Assembly (NCBI GenBank): GCA_033816765.1
Contig: JAVSIV010000061.1
Coordinates: 1-40,744, forward strand
Direction of reading: 5' to 3'
Origin: Nothopassalora personata
Lineage: Eukaryota > Ascomycota > Dothideomycetes > Mycosphaerellales > Mycosphaerellaceae
Length of the DNA: 40,744 bases
Shown here: one piece after another, positions 19,006-32,515 of the stretch
Layout of the letters: each line of letters opens with the position of its first letter
Position numbering within the stretch: the stretch's first letter is position 1
The notes under the pieces: model-generated
Told to the model about the DNA's origin: nothing
What the model saw: the letters and a program-made list of their open reading frames with translations, nothing else
The model's database searches: none
Program-made: the position numbers and the translations under genes

Positions 19006-21183
19006 TTAACTTACAAATAGGCCGTCGTTACTGCTTATTAACTAAGCGATATCCCTAGCACCTTTAGTAGCGATATATCGCGGCAACTGCTTATAGATTA
19101 CGTCTCTTATACCCTTCTGTTTAATAAGCTTTACTAACTTACTATCCGTCTCTTTCTTTAGTATTAAGAGGGTGTAGAACTCCTTAAATAGCTTCTCCTT
19201 TATAGTAAGGATTGCCGGAGCTATATTACTGTTACGTTTAGCTATCTAGTTATAGAAAGAGCGCACTTCTTAGCGTGTTTCTATGTTGATGCCCTAAGGC
19301 GGCGGAGACGATTTATCGTATCGTTATTAAGTTAGATAAGGAGTCAGATAGTTAGTTAGATAAGCTAGTAACGTTACTAAGGGTAATTAAGGTAGCTAGC
19401 TACTATAATATTACGGTATCATAGGCGGATACTAATAGCTATAATATAGTAGTACCGGAGGTACTGCGGACGGCGTAGATGCTACAATAGGTTCACTACC
19501 TACTATCGACGGTGTTAGCGTGTCGTTAGGTGAGTTATTCTTACTTCTCCTTAGTATAGAAGTCTTATACATGCCTCTAACTTTAACTGCAATATTAGAA
19601 GGCATTATAGATAGTAGAACCTTAGCTACGCCGTCCTTACTAGATTCACGTGCTACCTTAATGCGTCTATACTATTCTTGCATGTGACCGCCTTTAATAG
19701 CATAGTGCTTACCTTCCTTAATAAGATAGCCTATTAGACCAGTGCCCTTAGACTTCTTATTATTGTACTACTTGTCTTCGTAGCGATGCATAACTAGGAG
19801 CTTCTAATAGTCCTTACGTGTTATTAGTGTCTTGTCGAACGCGTTAATAATAGCTATGTTAGCCTTCGTAGTTTGCTTCTTATTTAGCTGCTTCGTAGTA
19901 GGCTCCGGTTATAAGGACTCTTCGAATGTCTCTTACGGTAACAGCGGTAGCGACGAGCCTAGTACAGTAGGTACGTTAGTCTATTTCTTAGTAATATAGA
20001 GTGTTATAGAACGCTTTATGTTCTACTATAACTTAAGGAAGGGTTCTACATTAATCGTGAAGTTAATAGACTTAGTAAGTTTAAACTAGTTAGTATCTAC
20101 TACGTAGCCGTGCTTCTTAGCCTTAAGTAACGCTAGCCTTAATAACATGAAGTATTACATGCCCTTAGAGTCTACGTATACCTTCGCTTAATGCTCTAAC
20201 TTCCTTATAAGCCTAGTAATAGCACTAATATCGCTATAGTAGATGCTACTAATAGGGGGAAGTTCCTTCTTATTAAACACAACTGTTAACTTAACACGGA
20301 CTAGATCTAATTACGGCGTTAATGGAGCTAGCGTTGCTAAGGGTCGTAGCGTTACTAAAGGCCGAGTAGCGATTAAGGGTGCGGGTGTTACCGTAATAGA
20401 CTTAGCTCTAGTTAATGAAATAATAGGTTCTTTCGGCGGCGATGGTAGACGCATTTCTTAACCGTTTAACTTGCTTCTTAATAGGGCAACATACTGCGAT
20501 TGTGTAGATGATACCTATGTTTTTCTAGACTTCTTAGGCTTCTTAGTTAATAGTTCCTTACTAGGTAGAGCTAGCCTCTTTTCCGCTGTTAGAGGGGTCG
20601 GTTATTAAGGCTTAATCGACGTAGTAACAACTAGCTGCTTACTAAGCTTCAACTTCACCGGCTTCGCGCTACTAGCCACGGGTGTCGCGTATGCCTCAGA
20701 GCCTGATTTAGCCGTGTTTTTCGCTAGTTCTAATACACCCTGCCTAAGCTAAGTCTCTGCTAGGGCAGCCATTCTTCGAGTATGCATTCTACGCTAATAA
20801 TCCTTATCTAAATCGTCGCTCGTGTCGTCCTTAAGCCAGCGCAACTGGTTACGTTGTAATGCGTCTTCTACAGGATCGTAGGACTGCCTAGGAGTAGGTA
20901 GTTCTTAATTAGACTCTAATAGCTCTTCCTCGTACTTAAACTATGTCTCCGGAGGCAGCGGTGGCAGCGAGAAGTCGCACAACTGTGTGTTCGTGAAGCC
21001 CTGAGTCTCGGCGATAGTGCGTGTTGCGTAGCCAGGAGGCAATGGAGGTAGTGAGGAACGGGTAAGATCGTGTATCTTCGAGGTATGCGCCGGGGGTGTT
21101 AGTGGGCTGAAATCTGGACCTTTTGGACTACTTTTTCTTTCTGTGGCCTTAGACAACGTAGTACAATCGGAATATGTAGTCAT
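19006..21183 (-). pseudogene. unrecognised 725-codon frame (unit 2)
   Basis: Same dead frame as 1441-3618. It carries the one substitution noticed between units (20488, G to A on +), which changes a Val codon GTC to GTT and is silent. Confidence 0.75.
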
Positions 21184-21272
21184 TTGTGTGTGTAGAGGTC
21201 GTTATTGTGGTGCGCTATGTGTAGGAAGTTTCTATGTAATTACGCTGAGACATGGGTTACCCTACATGGAGG

Positions 21273-21298
21273 AGTCCCGACCCTTTTGCTCGCTTGAA
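21273..21298 (-). repeat. right terminal inverted repeat of mariner-type element
   Basis: Inverse of 16935-16960, beginning AGTCCCGACCC and ending GCTCGCTTGAA, followed by TA. The same sequence lies at 3708-3733 in unit 1. Confidence 0.9.
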
Positions 21299-21971
21299 TA
21301 GGGACCGAGCAGCATGAAGCGCCGAGAGTGACAGCACGCCGAAGAAGCTCAACGACAAGCTCAATGCCAAGAGTTGGACTAATTGGCTTCACAGCGCCAG
21401 GCTGTAAGAGACGCTGGCGGCTTCATTGATGATAACGAGTTTTAGCGGATCGCGCAACCCTCTGCTGCACTGTCCCATCACCAAATCCATCGACAATGAT
21501 CATGAAATCCTAACCTTTCATCTGTGGATCACAAATTTGGTATTTTAGAATAGTTTCAACGGCGGCCGTTGGCACTAAAGTCCGGTGTTCGACAGCAAGT
21601 TTGCCACGGAGTCCAGAGTGCTGATTACGGTCTGCCATTTGTTGTGAATCAGGTGACCAAGGTCTATGTTAGTCAGGACTTGGCACACACACACTATATC
21701 ACACTGTTTTCTGTAGCTAGATAGTCTCACACCTTGTGGCAATTCATAAGGGTTACTAATCTACCCTATCGTTTCAATCTAGAAGCTTATACTCGTTAAA
21801 TACCTATCTACAATAGGTTATAAGCCCGGGTGCTCCTCTGCCTATCCAATTTGAAACCTGAATCGTTATCGAAGCTCCATTAAGGATTAGCTTGCCTTGC
21901 TAGCGGACTCGTATTTGTTTCACGGACAACGGACAACTACCTAATCGATTTAAGAACTACTATAGGAGATC
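21299..21971. other. unmutated flank and copia 5' region (unit 2)
   Basis: Copy of 3734-4406, no gene seen. Confidence 0.55.
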
Positions 21972-23200
21972 GGCACTAAGCACTAGTACTGTGGTACAGC
22001 ATCTAAAAGAGCTAGACTAGGTATAGAGTTTAGAAACAACACCTCTAGCAACCTAGTAAGATCCGCTAAGGACAACTAGGTACTTAGGAAAGGCGTGTAG
22101 TTCTAGGCATAGAAATCTATACTAATTAGCGTACTGCTAGAGAAGGATCTAGTTAGATACGTGATCCATAATCTAGACTAGGTTGACCTAAAGTACGCTC
22201 TAAATAGGGTAGCTTATAATCAACCCTAAGATGTAACTAAGAATGTCTAAGATAAGACTGCCTAGAATAAAGCCCCTTAGGACATCACTAGTAGTGTAGG
22301 ATACAAAGCTACCTATAAGCGATAGAAGAAAGAGGACATATAAGTATATAGCATTATCATAGCTAGATTGGATTCTACCCTAAGGCTAAACTTTAGAGAT
22401 GTAGACAAGTTAGCTAAGGAATTGTATGATTTGATTAAGGCAATATATAAGCTAGTTATTACAATTGATCTATATAATACTCTAAAGGCAGTTAGGCACA
22501 TTAAACTAGATGCTGCAAGACCTAATACATTAAAGTACTATAAAGACTTTTAAGCATAGGTAAATAATAACAAGACTACTATAGAGCAATTCATTAGATC
22601 TTCCCTAGTTAATAACAAGTTAAGGCTCAAATCCTCTTTTGTCCTCCTAGATAGCATCTACAGATTGTACTTTATTAAAGGTCTAACCTATGTCGAATAG
22701 CTTAGGACATAGAGACACAATAATCCCCTAGAATTAACTACCCTAGAGAGAATGTTCACAACTCTTAGGAAGGAGTAAGTACCTACCACCTATAAGCCTA
22801 GTAATAGCTTTGTTAGAGCATTCTTAAGCAAGAATAATAATAAGCAGTACATACAGTACTTACATAAGCACACTAACGCGAACTGCTATAAGTAGTATCT
22901 AGAGAAGAATCCTAGGAACAGGTCTAAGAAGGGTAAAGACACCCTAAAGGATAGGGTAAAGAAGGTAAAGGGTAGCAAATCCCCTAGGAAGAGGATTGCT
23001 GCAGCAATTAATAACTAGTTAGACTTATTATCTAATTAGGAGCATAGCTCTAATAGTAATAGGGACTAGAGATAACTACATAGGAGGTCTAGAGTAGCTA
23101 TTGTAGTTACATAACTAGTGTGCATAGGAAGGACAGTAGCTGCCGCATTAAACCTAATATTAATAGACAAAGTCTATAATATAGGCACATCCTTCTATAT

Positions 23201-23541
23201 TGTTACGGTTCGGTTCAGGAAGAACCCACAGCCACTCATTCTTCGGGAAGGACCGAAACTGAGCAGGTCGACTTCGCTCAGACTGATCAGCTCAGTGATC
23301 AGTTCGCTCAGTCTGCTCAGTGATCAGTCTGCTCAGTCTGATCAGTTACGCCAAGACATGGCACTATATAGACGACGCTTCTTTACGAGTAGATAGGAGC
23401 CTCGTGCTCAACTCAAATCAACACTCTTGTGTTAAGTTGCAACCTTGTAGTGAACTCTCGTTCACACTACTTTAGAGACATATCGAGGATCGACACTTCC
23501 TAGGCCACCCACGTGACGAGGGACAAGGCCCAACCGCAACA
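23201..23541 (+). mobile_element. solo LTR in copia relic (unit 2)
   Basis: Copy of 5636-5976 with the same TATAT duplication on both sides. Confidence 0.9.
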
Positions 23542-26500
23542 TATATCTACAATAATCTTACAGACCTTTAGAATGTTAGGCTAAGACTAAGGCCTATATG
23601 CTTCTTACAGGCCGTTAGGTAAGGATCTCTTACGACTAAAGGAGAATTGGAGTAGGTTATAAAGAACTATCTTAGTTAAGAGACTACCCTCCTCCTTCGT
23701 AATGTACTTTACTTACTAGAGTTAGATGCAACACTAATCTCTATAGAACTCCTATATAAGAAACATAGAGTTTACCTAGACAGACCATCTAAAATGCTGC
23801 TCTAGAAGGACAAGCCGGTAGGCTTAGTTAAGATAATGAAAAATGTTATTGTCTTTAGGAACCTTAGGGTTAAGAGGGGTTCTAGGAAGAATGAAGATAG
23901 ATTAGTACTAAAAGGACTTACTACTCTTACATTTACTAAGCTAAGAACTAACACAGTTAGATGGCATTAAAGGCTTAGGTATATTAGGAGCACATTACTC
24001 AATACTACAAAAGAAGCAGTTAAGGGCCTAGAAGATGTTAATACTATAGAGTTAGGGCATTGTAAGACTTGTAAGCTTATAAGGTTATAAAGAGTTATTT
24101 TAAGAATCCCTAGGAGACCTGCACTAGAGGCATTAGATAAAATCCATACTAACCTAGTTAGTCTAATCACTCTACTCTCTTATAATAGTTACGCATATTG
24201 CCTTATACTTACGTGTACTAAAACTAGGATGAGATAGTGCTTACTACTTCTAAAGAAAAGTGATGCTTTAATAGCAATTAAGACTTGGCTTACTATAATA
24301 TGGAACCACTATAAGAAGAAACCTAAGATCTGGTTCTTAGATAGTAGTAGGGAATTCAACAACATTAAACTTAGAACACATGCCTAACATAAAGGGATTA
24401 GATGGGATTTTGCATCACTATATACACCTAAGTAGAATAGAATTGCTAAACCTTCGAATAAAGTTATTATTAACAAGGCTAGAGCTATACTTATAGACTC
24501 TAGCTTACTATAGAACCTCTAGCCCCAGGCTATGGATTTCGCATACTATATTACGAACCGCCTCTTTAACTTAATAACAAAAAATGTACTATAGATTAAC
24601 TTTAAGAACGACCTAGGCATTAATGTTAAAGAGATAGACTTAAGGAATGTAAGGAGGTTTGGATGTAAAGTATATAAACATAACGACAATTACACTAAGT
24701 CTAAAAAGTTCTCTATAAGGGCGGACATATAGTAGTATATAGGATTCTAGGGTAGTTTATTAACTAACTACCTACTGTGGAAGCTATAGTAGGAGAAGGG
24801 AAAATAGGTCTATAAGATAACCTATTCCCCCTATATAACTTTTAATAAAGATTTCTTATAGAACTCGCAATACTAAATCCCTGTAGGTAAGTAGGTTGCT
24901 TAGGGGGAGTAGATAGGGTAGACTGTTAAGAGCTCCTAGCTTACTGCTAGTAATAAGCATGCTGTCCTAGATAACGAGATCACCTTCCTTAGACATCCCT
25001 ATAATAACCCTAAGGACCCTTACTATAAAGGTATTTATATGCCTCATAAAGGGCTACACGAGCTAGAAGCGAGTTACTAACCCTATAAACCTTTAAGGGG
25101 AGCTGTGCAGCTAGAGGGGGAGCTACAGCAGCATAGTAACTAACCTAAAACATAAAGGGCTTCGTAACAAGACTCCCCTAACTAAGATTAGTCTTAGGGG
25201 GAGTATAGGATAGAAGATTTACGTCTACGATTTAGAGACATATCTACCTAGCTCTAGGAACAGTCTCCTATAGAGCACACCTAGCTCTAGGAACAATCTC
25301 CTATAGAGCACACCTAGCTCTAGAAACAATCCCCTATAGAGCATAAGCCTTAGACTTTATAGTCTAAAGAGCCACACTAAGAAGACATAGCCCTAGCTAT
25401 GTAAGAAGACCCTAATTAGGCTATGACACTATTCTACCCTACCCTACACATTAGTAAGAGGAAGAGAGATGGGACTTATAAGCCTATAAAGACTAAACAA
25501 GCCAAGGTCTATCCTAAGCTAACTAGGAGAAGTTTAAGATAGAATAGATCCCATTATGATTATAGTAAACTTAAGAAAGTATTCGCTGTAATAGCTATAG
25601 ATAATGTAAAGAAGGAGAAGCTTACAGATCCTACCACCCTAACTGAAGCATTAAACAGACCTAATAGAGCTGAATACATTAGGGCAATTAGAAAGGAATT
25701 CAACTCCTTAGAAGACATAGAATATGTTGCATAGATCCTATTATAGAAAGTCCCTAAGGGTAGGAAACTGCTTATAGGAAAATGGGTCCTACACTATAAG
25801 TATCTTCCTAATAGGTCCATTAAGAAGCGTAGAGCTAGATGGGTAGTAAAGGGGTTTACTTAAAAGCAAGGGACAGACTATGTTAAAACCTTTGCTCTAA
25901 CCCTAAGGCTACTAACAAGTAGGATTCTCCTAGCCCTATATATAGTTCTAGGCTAGAAGAGGAGACAGATTAATGTTAAAATAGCATTTATAAACCCTAA
26001 CATTAATAGACCTTTATACATTAAACTACTAGAAGGGGTAGAACTTATTAAGAAAGATCTATTTAATAAAGTCCTAGAAATTAAGAAGGGACTATATGGA
26101 TTGAAACAAGCTGCAAACCTCTAGTACTATGACGCTAAGGAAGCTCTAGAAGAATTAGGCCTAAAGAGACTTAATTCTAATGTATGTCTTTTTTAGGGGG
26201 AGAATTTTTTAGTTCTCCTGTATGTAGATAACTTTTAGATCTTTAGCGACAGTAATTAGAAGATTAACAAGTTCACTGCTAGACTAAAGAAGAAGTACTC
26301 TATTAAAACTGTTAACACTAACCTTTTCCTAGACATACAACTAAAGAGTAAAAAGAATGGAGATGTCTATGTCTCCTAAAAGCACTATGCTTTAGAGAAA
26401 CTTTAGAAACATAGCCTAGACTTAGCTAAAAGTGTTAAGTATCCCCTTAACCGCCTGTATAAAACTCATAAAGAGCAATGCAACATATAGGATTATAATC

Positions 26501-26737
26501 TATTTAACACATTAATTAGGGAACTCTAGTACCTGGCTAACTAGACTAGGCTAGATATCTCCTATGTAATAAACCACTTAGCCAAATTCTTAGCTAATCC
26601 TTTAGTAGAACATATTGCTGCAGTAAAGCATGTTTAGAGATACATTGCTAGAACAATTAATAAGTGCCTAATCTTTAGAAAATACAATCCCTAAAGCTAG
26701 AGATCTACATAGACTCTAATTTCTCTAGAGATCCAAT

Positions 26738-26927
26738 GTCACAAGCAGGTGCAAGCACGTGGTCGGATAAGGTACAAGTCGAATAGACGGTCTATCTAAG
26801 AGAGGCGCGGAGGGCGCGAGGTAGATATACACGCGCCAAGCCCTCGGGCCGGCTTAGTCAGCGGCGCGCGCGGGATCCACGCACGTGCGCGCGGGTCCAA
26901 GCGAATGATGGGCGCCGGTACGGTGAC
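26738..26927. mobile_element. 190-bp GC-rich insertion (unit 2)
   Basis: Copy of 9173-9362 with ATCCAAT on both sides. Confidence 0.82.
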
Positions 26928-27570
26928 ATCCAATAGGTAGATCCACCTTAGGACTCCTAGTCAAAATAGCTAGATGTCCTGTTATCTAGAAATCTAACCT
27001 ATAGAAGGAGATAGTGCTATTAAGTACTAAAGTAGAGTATATGGCCTTGACTAAATGCTGTAGGGAAGTAATGTAGTTAAGAAATCTACTCTATAAAACC
27101 TAGAAAATAACTAACTACAAAGCTTAAGCCTTTAAGATCTTTATAGACAACTAGTCTACTATTAAGCTAGTTAGAGATTACATTAACTATAGAAGAACTA
27201 AGCATGTTAGACTAAGGAACCACTTTTGTAGACATGTTTATAAAGAAGGCTTAATTGTAGTTAAGTATATTCCTACTGCACAGTAGCTTATAGATTAGCT
27301 TATAAAGCTAAAGTTACTAAACTACATTCTCTAAGGGAGGCTTCTAGAGACTAACTACACTTTCATTTGTACATAGCAAGACCTTCATTTGTTCACAAGT
27401 ATTTATAAAGCAATATCTCATTTGTTTAGAGACAGTAGAGGAAAGTTTTTATTAGCCTTAAGGGCTGGATTTATTTAGGGTATCGCATAATCGGGCAATA
27501 ACGGCATACTAGGAATGCGAGAACTTCTTCTCGAAATCTGCCTAGTAGAAACAAGCCTAACGACAAGGCA

Positions 27571-28272
27571 TTAAACAGCGGCCTCTTAATTTAATGACCT
27601 AAGACATAGAAGTGAACACAGCGACACTAGGGCGTAACTACTAGATAACGCGACTTACGAGGATTAAGACGCTAGGGCGGGAGGAAGAAGAGAACCTAGG
27701 GGGTTATCTAGTGGCACATCCGATAGGACGCTCTAGTCCTAAAGGGGCATCTCTAGGATACTATAAAAAGGGAAAGGAAGTTCGGGAACCTCCACGCTAG
27801 AGGGGATAGAGAAAGGAAGATCGATAGGGGGGTCGTCTAGCTCGAGTTCGTCGAGGGCCTTCCCGGTCGCATTATCGGTACGACGCTTAGCGAGACGCAG
27901 CTATTTCCGTACGCGAACCTTCTTTATGCGCTTTTTAGTAAGGCGCCGAAGAAGCTTAATTTCCTCCTCCTCTAGAGACTCTAGGTCGCGGCGGAGCTAT
28001 TTACGAACGGAACGGAGTTTTTCCCATTAAGAGAAGGCTATAGAGACGTCGTAGGATTTACGATTGTGCCTAACACACTCGGAGCACTTCGAAGACCTCG
28101 GACCTACAATATAGGCGGGACGACTACCATTAGCTAGAGGCTTTAAGGAACGACAGTAAGAATAAGGAGCCATCTCGTAACCGTTTTCTTCGATATCTTT
28201 AACGAGACGTTTACGGCGGAGAGTTGATTTAGCTTATAAAGGACTAGGAGAGATGGATAAAAGGAAGGCCAT
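27571..28272 (-). pseudogene. unrecognised CxxC/coiled-coil frame (unit 2)
   Basis: Copy of the dead frame at 10006-10707. Confidence 0.6.
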
Positions 28273-28349
28273 CGTTACGCGATAGAAATAACGAAGAAAA
28301 TGCCGGACCCTATAAGCTTCGGGACGAAGCTAGGCTAGAAGGGGGATAG

Positions 28350-28678
28350 TATTACGGTTTAATTCGTGGAGACATCTATAGCCACTCGTTAACCGAAGAG
28401 ATTAAAGGAACTACTAGGACAAGAGCGCTCCCTCGCTACTCGACGAGAGCTAGGCAGAGCACGGAGAGTAGGACTAATTAGCTTACTTAGTCTAATTAGT
28501 TACGCTAAGACATAGTACTATATAGACAATGCTCTTTTATAAGTAGATAGGAGCCTCGTGCTCAACTTATTTTAAGTATACACTATATACTGTTTAGGAC
28601 TACTACCTTCTTAACGAGTTTAAGACATCTCTATAAAGATCCAAGCCCGGTTAGGATAACGTACAGCGGTTCCTAACA
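28350..28678 (+). mobile_element. second LTR, heavily mutated (unit 2)
   Basis: Copy of 10785-11113. Confidence 0.75.
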
Positions 28679-30620
28679 ATATCTATCTAAGAAACCTAAG
28701 TGTCGAACTTATCTCGGTCGCTATAGTAGTATTCCGGCTTACTAACCTTAAGGGTATTGTTACCTATATAAGTAGCTAAGGCATTAATAGTATCGTTCGC
28801 GGTCTAAGGTCGTCGGGCTCTACTTACTTTACTAGGGGCGGGTGTTCCCCGTTTACTCTATTGGTCTCCTATTATAGAGGGCGTTTAAAGCTATTAGGTT
28901 TAGTATAACCTAATAATATTATAAGTTAAGAAGATAAGCTTAATCGGGTTTATTCTCGGGCCGATAGGAAGTTAAGGGAGAGTAATAAAGTAGTAGCTAT
29001 CTTATCTCGTAGAGACTAAGTAGCAGTAAGGTAGAGGTTATGTTATAGTATATTCTAAATAGTAATATTAAATAGTAAGTTAAACGCCTCGAAGCTATAA
29101 GGGCATCTCGACGTTCCTAAATACATAGGAGAATGCTTCTAGCTCGAAGCTCTTAGTAGGCGCGCTATATTGCGCTAGCTCGATATATCGTAGGCTCGAT
29201 AGTCGTCGCGCTATTATAGCGTCGCGCTACGTTTTATTAGCTTATGCCGTCTCTATAAGCTATAAGGCATCGATTAGTTAGACGGGAGTCTTCGCTATAT
29301 CGATCCGTAACATTTAGATAATAAGCTAGTAAGTACGATAGCTAGTAAAGTATTAGTTAAGAAGGTAAAGGAAGAGCGTACGAGTCTAGCTACGAGTTAA
29401 ATTAGAGAGATTAAGAAGGAGTCCTTAAGCGAGACTATAGTAGTAACTAGTACCTTAAGCGAGTTAGTAGTAACTAGTACCTTAAGCGAGTCTATAGTAG
29501 TAACTAGTGCTTCGATAATTATATAGCTAGACTCGTAGCTAGACTTATAGCTATTACTTTAGAGTCTACCTAACGTTAACTAGCGTATAAAGGCACCGAG
29601 AAATAGGCTTATTATTAAGCTATCTACGAGGTAGCTAAGACCGAAAAAGTAGAGGGAAGTATAGACTCGTAGTATATAGATAGGAGGTAGACTACTTAAT
29701 ATTATATTATTAAGTGTAAAATATAGCGACTAACTCGCTACCTAGTAGACGGCTAATAAATTTAATTAAGCAGCTAATAGTACCCTCTAATTACTAAATA
29801 CAATCCTCCGCCGCGACTAAGTAAGTCGATATATTATTAGTAGGGCGAGTACTAGACTCGCTAGCCTTACTAATCTTACTAGCCTCGCTAGCCTCGCTAG
29901 AAGTAGTTAAAACACCCTCGAAAGCCTTAAATAAACTATTACTAGACTTACTAGACTCGCTAGGCTCCTTAACTAATTTACGAGAGTTATAGCGAGCCTT
30001 CGCGTAACGTTACGCTTATAATACGCGTAAGTCTTATTAGCATTAGTAGTAAAGACTATATAGTATATACTAGCTCTCTTATACGTATCGTAGTCCGTCT
30101 AAGCCGGCTTACCTATTAATATAAGTTAGTATATATAGTATAGCAAGTCTACTATAAGACATATACCCTCTTTAGTCTCTATAATACGGCTAGCCTAGTT
30201 AAACTTACGTAAATTATTCTTCGTAACCTTTATACTACCCTTATCTATCTTCTACGAGTCTCCTAGCTATTATGCCTATATCGACTCGCTTACGTAGTAG
30301 AAATCGTTAGTACCGGCGGTACGAGGGCGTCGGTACATACTATAGGTTTATTAGTCTACCTACGTACGCCTAACGAGTCGGAATCGTACTTACGCTATCG
30401 TAAGCTATAGTAATAACCGCGTTTATAAGGGTAAGCGCGGATTAGGTGTACTATCGCTATTGCTATCGCTATCGCTATTATTATTGTTATTCTAAGGCTA
30501 ATATCGCTAAGTAAGTCGTCTATAGTTAGATTTATATATATTGATAAGTATAGAGTTAAAGAAATAGTAATAGCAGTAGAAGTTAATATACCCGCCGCTA
30601 TAATATAACAATAGTAAGTA
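28679..30620. other. unassigned TA-rich relic sequence (unit 2)
   Basis: Copy of 11114-13055. Confidence 0.5.
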
Positions 30621-31080
30621 AGGTAAGCTCCTTAATACTTACTATCTACTATTATTAAGGAGCCTAACTTACCTACGTAGTAGGAGGAATAGGCCACCGC
30701 CGCAACTCGCTACGATTGTAGGCGACAATAGCGAGTCGCAGTAGTATTGCTATTATTAATATTATTGTTGAGGAAGAGCGAGTGCAGCGAGTGAGGATTT
30801 CGAATAAGCGTAATTGCCGGTTTTGTAAGCCTAGGCCACCGTCTGCGGAGCATTGCCGGAGAATTGCCTTTGGATTCGCTTGCTCTTCGAGCTGGTCGCC
30901 CTCATTCCATTCACGTCTTTGCTCAATCATTGTCTAAAGAATCACTGCCTCAGTCATAACGAATACTCCTCGCTCTCGCTATGCAGTTCGTCAGCTCCAA
31001 CACCATCAAAGCGACGCGACCGAAACGCGTCAAAGACATTACTTGCGCCGGCTGACAGCACTTGTTCCACCACCGCAAAG

Positions 31081-32397
31081 ATGCCACGAACACTTCCATG
31101 GCTTACGGAGCCTTCAGCAAAAAAAGCCGCACCACGCAAAGCACAGTCAGAACGCAAGCGCTCCTCCTCCCCAGGCGATCTGGTCAATTCGGATCTCGAA
31201 CCGATAGGCAGCAGCAGTCCGCAGCGCAGATCCAGGACGCGTGATACCCATCGCGAACCGTCCAGCTCTCCTCCCACGTCGGTGAAAGTCGCTCCCACGG
31301 TCGAGTACATGCGCGAGGGCTTCACCATGGACGACAGGTACATGATGGTCGAGGACGAGTTCACAACCACCGCTCGACTCTTCTCTTTGCCGTTGCACCA
31401 AGACGAATACGAGCGAACTAGGCGTCGTGCGAAAGCTCGTGGTACAGATACTTTGAAGTTGATTGGGCATGGCACTGATGGGAATGCGGGGAGTAGGGCG
31501 CTGAGGTTGAGGATGGAGGCGGAGGAGAGGGCGAAGAAGAGGAAGGCTGTTGCTGCGGATGATAGTGATGACGAGGAGGAAGAGTACATGGCGGATCCGC
31601 AGCTTGCTGGGTTGATGACAGCCAGTCAGAGCACGCCGAGGAAGAGCTTGAGGGGGTTTGCGAGTAACAGTCAGAGAACGCCGAGAATTGCGGGCGGGAG
31701 GACGAGGGATGTGGTAGGGGCGGAGAGGGTTTACAGGAGGGCGGACATCTCTGCAATTGAGGCAGACGTCGAGACGGAAGATGAGGACGAGGACGATCTC
31801 GATGTCTTGGCGCCCAAGACAAGGCCGACTGCGAGCGCATCTACGAAACACCGTGGCAAGGCCATCGAGGAGCGAACAACACCTGAGCCCGTCAAGAAGT
31901 CCGGCGTCTTCAAGCAGTTCACCAACTCAGTGCAGGCCGAGCGTGAGCCGAAGAGGAGTCAGAGGCCGAGAACAAGATCGCGATCCCGAAGCTTTACACA
32001 CCGCAACGATGACAAGCCCCCAGCGGTGCGCGAGCCGTGTCCACTTTCGATTGCCTCTCACAACGAGAACGATACAGAACCCCAGCCGAAACCCATCAAG
32101 ATGTCAAGGACAGCCGCCATCCTTGCAAAACGACGAGAAGCGGAAAAGAAAGCCAAAGAAGATGGCATCTCGCCGGAGAAGCAGATCAAGCAAGAGCTAA
32201 AGTCACAAGTCCGCACGAAAGAGGAGCTAGCTAGCCAGACTCAAGGCAGACAGATCAAGCGGGAGCCATGTCCGTCGCCTGTCCGACAAGCTTTGGCGTC
32301 CAAATCCATGGCTCAACGCAGAGCGGCGCGAGCAAAGCAACAAGCAGAAGAGAAGCAAAGGAGCAAGATCGATGACATTCCAACTTTCTTGTATTGA
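31081..32397 (+). CDS. unknown basic, probably nuclear protein (unit 2)
   Basis: Second copy of the gene at 13516-14832; the translated protein is identical. Both copies are open and apparently functional. Confidence 0.8.
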   Translation: MPRTLPWLTEPSAKKAAPRKAQSERKRSSSPGDLVNSDLEPIGSSSPQRRSRTRDTHREPSSSPPTSVKVAPTVEYMREGFTMDDRYMMVEDEFTTTARLFSLPLHQDEYERTRRRAKARGTDTLKLIGHGTDGNAGSRALRLRMEAEERAKKRKAVAADDSDDEEEEYMADPQLAGLMTASQSTPRKSLRGFASNSQRTPRIAGGRTRDVVGAERVYRRADISAIEADVETEDEDEDDLDVLAPKTRPTASASTKHRGKAIEERTTPEPVKKSGVFKQFTNSVQAEREPKRSQRPRTRSRSRSFTHRNDDKPPAVREPCPLSIASHNENDTEPQPKPIKMSRTAAILAKRREAEKKAKEDGISPEKQIKQELKSQVRTKEELASQTQGRQIKREPCPSPVRQALASKSMAQRRAARAKQQAEEKQRSKIDDIPTFLY

Positions 32398-32515
32398 GAG
32401 GATTTTGGATAAGGTACTGTCTGTTCTGGATGGAATATGCTAAAGATACTCCCACTGCCAAAGCTCTGACGAAATGCATTCCTTCCAATTTCCAGCATCC
32501 ATCTCAATCTCCCAT

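Larger units (their letters stand above)
16935..21298 (+). mobile_element. Tc1/mariner-type element, complete but dead, two convergent frames
   Basis: A 4,364-bp element bounded by 26-bp terminal inverted repeats (16935-16960 and 21273-21298) that differ at two positions and share the core AAAAGGGTCGGGACT. TA stands immediately outside both ends (16933-16934 and 21299-21300), as expected for Tc1/mariner target duplication. Inside are a dead DD34E transposase on + (17153-18178) and a dead 725-codon frame on - (19006-21183), with about 830 bp between their 3' ends. The ends coincide with the change from TA-rich, RIP-mutated sequence to normal sequence on both sides. At 4.36 kb it is longer than the usual 1.3-2 kb of the superfamily because of the second frame. 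It sits 255 bp upstream of the secreted-protein gene. A nested or composite origin is possible, but I saw no inner TIRs or target duplications. Confidence 0.88.
21972..27376 (+). mobile_element. Ty1/copia gag-pol relic (unit 2)
   Basis: Identical in structure to 4407-9811, with the solo LTR at 23201-23541 and the GC-rich insert at 26738-26927. Confidence 0.93.
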
